Below, one piece after another: positions 6,498-8,336 of a stretch of 8,336 bases of DNA. The position numbers and the translations under genes are program-made. Location of the stretch: NCBI GenBank assembly GCA_038211295.1, contig JBBQVS010000117.1:1-8336 (forward strand), written 5' to 3'. A model generated the notes under the pieces. The model saw only the letters and a program-made list of their open reading frames with translations. It had not been told where the DNA came from and did not search any database. This DNA is from JBBQVS01 sp038211295 (GTDB lineage Bacteria; Chloroflexota; Ktedonobacteria; Ktedonobacterales; Ktedonobacteraceae). Numbering within the stretch: the stretch's first letter is position 1; every line of letters starts with the position of its first letter.

Positions 6498-7193
6498 GTG
6501 AGCATGTCTATAGACACAGCGCGGAAAATATTAGAGGCTAGCAAACAACGCGCTAGAGAATTACGGAGTCCTGTCAGTATTGCGATTGTTGATGCCGGAG
6601 GCCATCTAGTCCTCTTTGAGCGCATGATGTCTCCTTATGGATGGGCGACCGGAAATATTAGTATCGCGAAGGCCAGTACCGCCGTTATGTTTAATCAGTC
6701 CACAGATGCGGTCGCGCAATGGGGGGCTGGCCTCCCAGGTTTTGCCTCAAGTATGGCAACGATGACCGAGGGGAAATTTATTATGGCGGCTGGCGGCTGG
6801 CCCATTCGTGCGGCTGGCGCAACCATTGGCGGCATCGGTGTAAGCGGTGGCAACGCTCCTGGACGTGATGATGAAATAGCGCGTGCGGGTATCGCGGCAG
6901 TTGATACCCCCGCAATGCAGGCCGTACAAGCACAGCAAATGCAGCCACCACCCTCCATAGCATCACAATCTTTACCGCCCATTGCTTCTGCGCGACCAGT
7001 GACACCATCTTCATACTCAAATGTTTTGCCACCGTATTATCAGCCTGCACAACCAGATAACGCGGTAGCACCACAAAGCGAGTTTCCAGGCCAGCCACAC
7101 ATTACAAAAAATATCGTACCCGATCAGGACGATCCCTATAACGATAGCACGTTTAATCAATACAACCCAGACCGTTCGGGAGGTCAAGTATGA
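6498..7193 (+). CDS. GlcG/HbpS (DUF336) family protein with long disordered C-terminal tail
   Basis: Residues 1-136 form a complete GlcG/HbpS-type domain: SIDTARKILEASKQRAREL, SIAIVDAGGHLVLFERM (27-43), KASTAVMF (58-65), the GGWPIRAAGATIGGIGVSGG core (99-118) and DDEIARAGIAAV at the end. Known relatives include Streptomyces HbpS, a haem-binding sensor partner, and GlcG of glycolate operons. No function can be assigned here from the fold. Residues about 137-231 are Gln/Pro/Ser-rich and look disordered, ending in an acidic Asn/Asp-rich stretch. Most members stop near 130-150 residues, so this tail is unusual. No signal peptide is visible, so it is probably cytosolic. I prefer the GTG at 6498, since GAAGGAG (6481-6487) is 10 bases upstream; the ATG at 6504 would be 16 bases away. 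It overlaps the next gene by four bases. Confidence 0.85.
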   Translation: MSMSIDTARKILEASKQRARELRSPVSIAIVDAGGHLVLFERMMSPYGWATGNISIAKASTAVMFNQSTDAVAQWGAGLPGFASSMATMTEGKFIMAAGGWPIRAAGATIGGIGVSGGNAPGRDDEIARAGIAAVDTPAMQAVQAQQMQPPPSIASQSLPPIASARPVTPSSYSNVLPPYYQPAQPDNAVAPQSEFPGQPHITKNIVPDQDDPYNDSTFNQYNPDRSGGQV

Positions 7194-8020
7194 GTCAAGA
7201 ATATTCTAGTAGCAAACGCACAAGACGGACAGCACGCTCACAACGCAATAAGCCCGTTCTCGTTACATCCACAAACAACGACGTAGAAAATGACGAGACT
7301 GAGAAATCTGCGGTAAGTACAGCAACTATTGCTGAGCCAAAACCACTTGTTGTTCCCGCACCAGAGCCACCTGAGAAGCCAGCCCGCAAGTTACCGGGCT
7401 TCTTCTCTACCATAAGAAAGAACGAACAAGATACTACCCCAAAAGAGACAAAAGAAGCAGAAGTTGCGCAAGCGCGTCTCGCCCGTGCTACACGCGGCAA
7501 AGCCCCCGTAGAAGTAGTCGGAACGGTTCCCACCAAAACGAGTAAGAGTCCTGTAGTTGAAGGCAAAGGTACTGCTTCAACTCCTGCCACTAAGCCAGCC
7601 ACCAAGCCGCAAGGTTTGTTTAAGACACGCTACATCATTGGCATGGGAGTGTACCTCATTGCCGCAGATTTTCTAGGGCTATATGAACAAAGATTTCTGC
7701 AATACCTTGGCCTGGAAAAACAACTGACGCAGCTCAACCTTTTTGGCGGCGTCTTACATGTGAACACATCGACGATAGTGTTCTTAGCATCCCTCGTCAT
7801 TATTCTTGTTCTTCTCGCACGTTTCGACCTCATTCCTCGCAGTCTTGGCGGTGCCTCAGCTGCACAGAGACGCGCGGGTCAAACACAAACAAAAAACAAC
7901 AGTACAACGACGCCTGGGGAACGTGTCATTCCACCAACTGTGCGTCAGGGTGTCAAAGGCTCCGACGATACACTTTATCAGCAGTATCGCACGAGTCAGC
8001 GTCGTCAGAAGAAGAGATAG
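7190..8020 (+). CDS. Uncharacterised protein with two predicted membrane segments
   Basis: I do not recognise this 276-residue protein. Residues 1-143 are low in complexity: a basic N terminus (SKRTRRTARSQRNK), then a Pro/Glu/Lys/Thr-rich stretch. Two hydrophobic segments follow, at about 147-165 (RYIIGMGVYLIAADFLGLY) and 194-213 (TIVFLASLVIILVLLARFDL). They are separated by about 28 residues. The tail of about 60 residues is basic and polar, ending RRQKKR. By the positive-inside rule both termini are probably cytoplasmic, with a short external loop. Its ATG overlaps the stop of the GlcG-like gene as ATGA and follows GGGAGG, so translation is probably coupled. The two products may work together, perhaps with the partner's tail contacting this long cytoplasmic arm; that is inference. 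A strong terminator follows directly. Confidence 0.8.
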   Translation: MSQEYSSSKRTRRTARSQRNKPVLVTSTNNDVENDETEKSAVSTATIAEPKPLVVPAPEPPEKPARKLPGFFSTIRKNEQDTTPKETKEAEVAQARLARATRGKAPVEVVGTVPTKTSKSPVVEGKGTASTPATKPATKPQGLFKTRYIIGMGVYLIAADFLGLYEQRFLQYLGLEKQLTQLNLFGGVLHVNTSTIVFLASLVIILVLLARFDLIPRSLGGASAAQRRAGQTQTKNNSTTTPGERVIPPTVRQGVKGSDDTLYQQYRTSQRRQKKR

Positions 8021-8024
8021 TAGT

Positions 8025-8086
8025 GAGGAGAGTGTGTACATTATGTCCTGTGAAATAGGACATAATGTACACACTCTCCTCTTTTT
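8025..8086 (+). terminator. Intrinsic terminator with perfect 25-bp stem
   Basis: Arms 8025-8049 and 8057-8081 are exact reverse complements around a 7-base loop (GTGAAAT), followed at once by TTTTT (8082-8086). It starts four bases after the stop of the membrane protein gene. There is no T run on the other strand, so it acts on plus-strand transcripts. The stem is much longer than the usual 6-12 bp. Confidence 0.92.
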
Positions 8087-8097
8087 GAAAATTATAC

Positions 8098-8126
8098 TTG
8101 ACTTATTTGGAGGGGGTCTCTATAAT
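8098..8126 (+). promoter_or_regulatory. Strong near-consensus sigma-70 promoter
   Basis: TTGACT (8098-8103), a 17-base spacer and TATAAT (8121-8126) differ from the full consensus at one base. Start near 8133. It is the best promoter in the window, lies just after a terminator, and has no convincing protein gene in front of it. Confidence 0.85.
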
Positions 8127-8230
8127 CATGATAGAGGCCGAAAAAGATATGGTCGAGAAAGCACACGGAATTATAAAAATGCTCAGCTACAAACAACCAG
8201 TACAACAGAATAGCTTTTATTATTGGTTTA

Positions 8231-8258
8231 GCCCCCCAGCATGATGGTGGGCCTTTTT
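8231..8258 (+). terminator. Terminator-like GC hairpin followed by T run
   Basis: GCCCCCCA (8231-8238) pairs with TGGTGGGC (8245-8252) with one internal mismatch and a six-base loop, followed by CTTTTT (8253-8258). It could end a shorter RNA of about 125 nt or act as a conditional terminator inside the longer transcript, since a downstream strand (8276-8291) can pair with the same bases. Confidence 0.55.
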
Positions 8259-8291
8259 AGGCTGAGCGACAAACACCACCAGCGTGCTGGG

Positions 8292-8321
8292 AAAGCAGAG
8301 GAAAACAACCTCTGCTTTTTT
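8292..8321 (+). terminator. Intrinsic terminator at the end of the candidate small RNA
   Basis: AAAGCAGAGG (8292-8301) and CCTCTGCTTT (8309-8318) form a perfect 10-bp stem with an A-rich 7-base loop. The TTTTTT run (8316-8321) partly overlaps the stem base. A clean rho-independent terminator; the A run on its 5' side also gives weak bidirectional potential. Confidence 0.85.
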
Positions 8322-8336
8322 GTTTCCAAAAATTTG

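Larger units (their letters stand above)
8133..8321 (+). ncRNA. Candidate structured small RNA or RNA leader, about 190 nt
   Basis: Between a near-consensus promoter and an intrinsic terminator there is no open frame with a ribosome binding site. The ATG at 8129 opens a 38-codon frame, but it would lie before the expected transcript start. The transcript can fold well. GCTCAGC (8181-8187) pairs with GCTGAGC (8261-8267) and encloses a weaker hairpin (AACCA 8195-8199 with TGGTT 8224-8228) and a GC-rich hairpin (8231-8252), giving a three-way junction. An alternative 16-base stem (8235-8250 with 8276-8291, one mismatch and one G-U pair) would break the GC-rich hairpin or form a pseudoknot. I do not recognise an Rfam family; 6S-like size is noted, but the ends do not clearly pair as 6S RNA does. 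A leader for a gene beyond the right edge is the main alternative. Confidence 0.5.

Noticed and set aside
7195..7605. Minus-strand open frame of 136 codons
   Set aside because: Antisense of the low-complexity arm of the membrane protein gene; its Val/Ser/Gly-rich sequence is a mirror of Pro/Lys/Thr codons.
8129..8245. Open frame of 38 codons beginning ATG ATA GAG
   Set aside because: Its ATG lies two bases after the -10 box, before the expected transcript start, with no ribosome binding site; no recognisable product. Kept only as the main alternative to a non-coding RNA.
1..8336. CRISPR arrays, tRNA or rRNA genes, phage attachment sites, origins
   Set aside because: No regularly spaced direct repeats, cloverleaf with a CCA-type end, rRNA signature or iterated DnaA-box-like motif was seen on reading.

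Overview
The window looks like a bacterial chromosome from a free-living, mid-GC organism. The reading frames left of about 1860 and right of about 4190 look close to 50% GC by eye. A markedly GC-richer insertion sequence sits between them. The gene set gives no firm taxon. The combination of a LipM-type octanoyltransferase, a proline/glutamine-tailed GlcG/HbpS-like protein and an IS4-like transposase with a C-terminal cysteine-rich domain reminds me of Ktedonobacteria (Chloroflexota), but that is an impression and not a result.

Layout. (1) Bases 2-1861 are the decayed body of a large tetratricopeptide-repeat (TPR) gene that enters from the left edge. It has an in-frame amber codon at 146-148 and is cut at about 1861. 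(2) Bases 1862-4184 are a roughly 2.3-kb insertion sequence with imperfect terminal inverted repeats of about 42 bp. Its minus-strand DDE transposase is split over three frames by two frameshifts, the second at a T5C7 run. (3) The last 18 codons of the TPR gene reappear at 4186-4242, so the element demonstrably split this gene. A possible decayed target duplication flanks it. (4) A plus-strand housekeeping pair follows: tgt (preQ1 tRNA-guanine transglycosylase) and lipM (octanoyltransferase). They are separated by a perfect 25-bp inverted repeat that abuts the lipM ribosome binding site. (5) A second transcription unit has its own promoter (6392-6420). It encodes a GlcG/HbpS-like protein with a long disordered tail and, overlapping it by 4 bp, an unrecognised protein with two predicted membrane segments. 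It closes with a perfect 25-bp terminator stem. (6) The final 240 bases carry a near-consensus promoter (TTGACT, 17 bp, TATAAT), no convincing gene, and two terminator-like hairpins. This is best read as a roughly 190-nt structured small RNA or an RNA leader, and it is the most promising uncharacterised element here.

How the parts relate. Tgt modifies tRNA and LipM starts lipoate assembly; they share orientation but no pathway, so their pairing looks like positional co-transcription. The GlcG-like protein and the membrane protein are probably translationally coupled and may act together at the membrane. The TPR gene and the insertion sequence both appear inactivated by mutation, which suggests an old insertion. 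The likely tgt promoter lies inside the relict 3' end of the TPR gene, just outside the insertion sequence, so the insertion left tgt with a promoter of its own.
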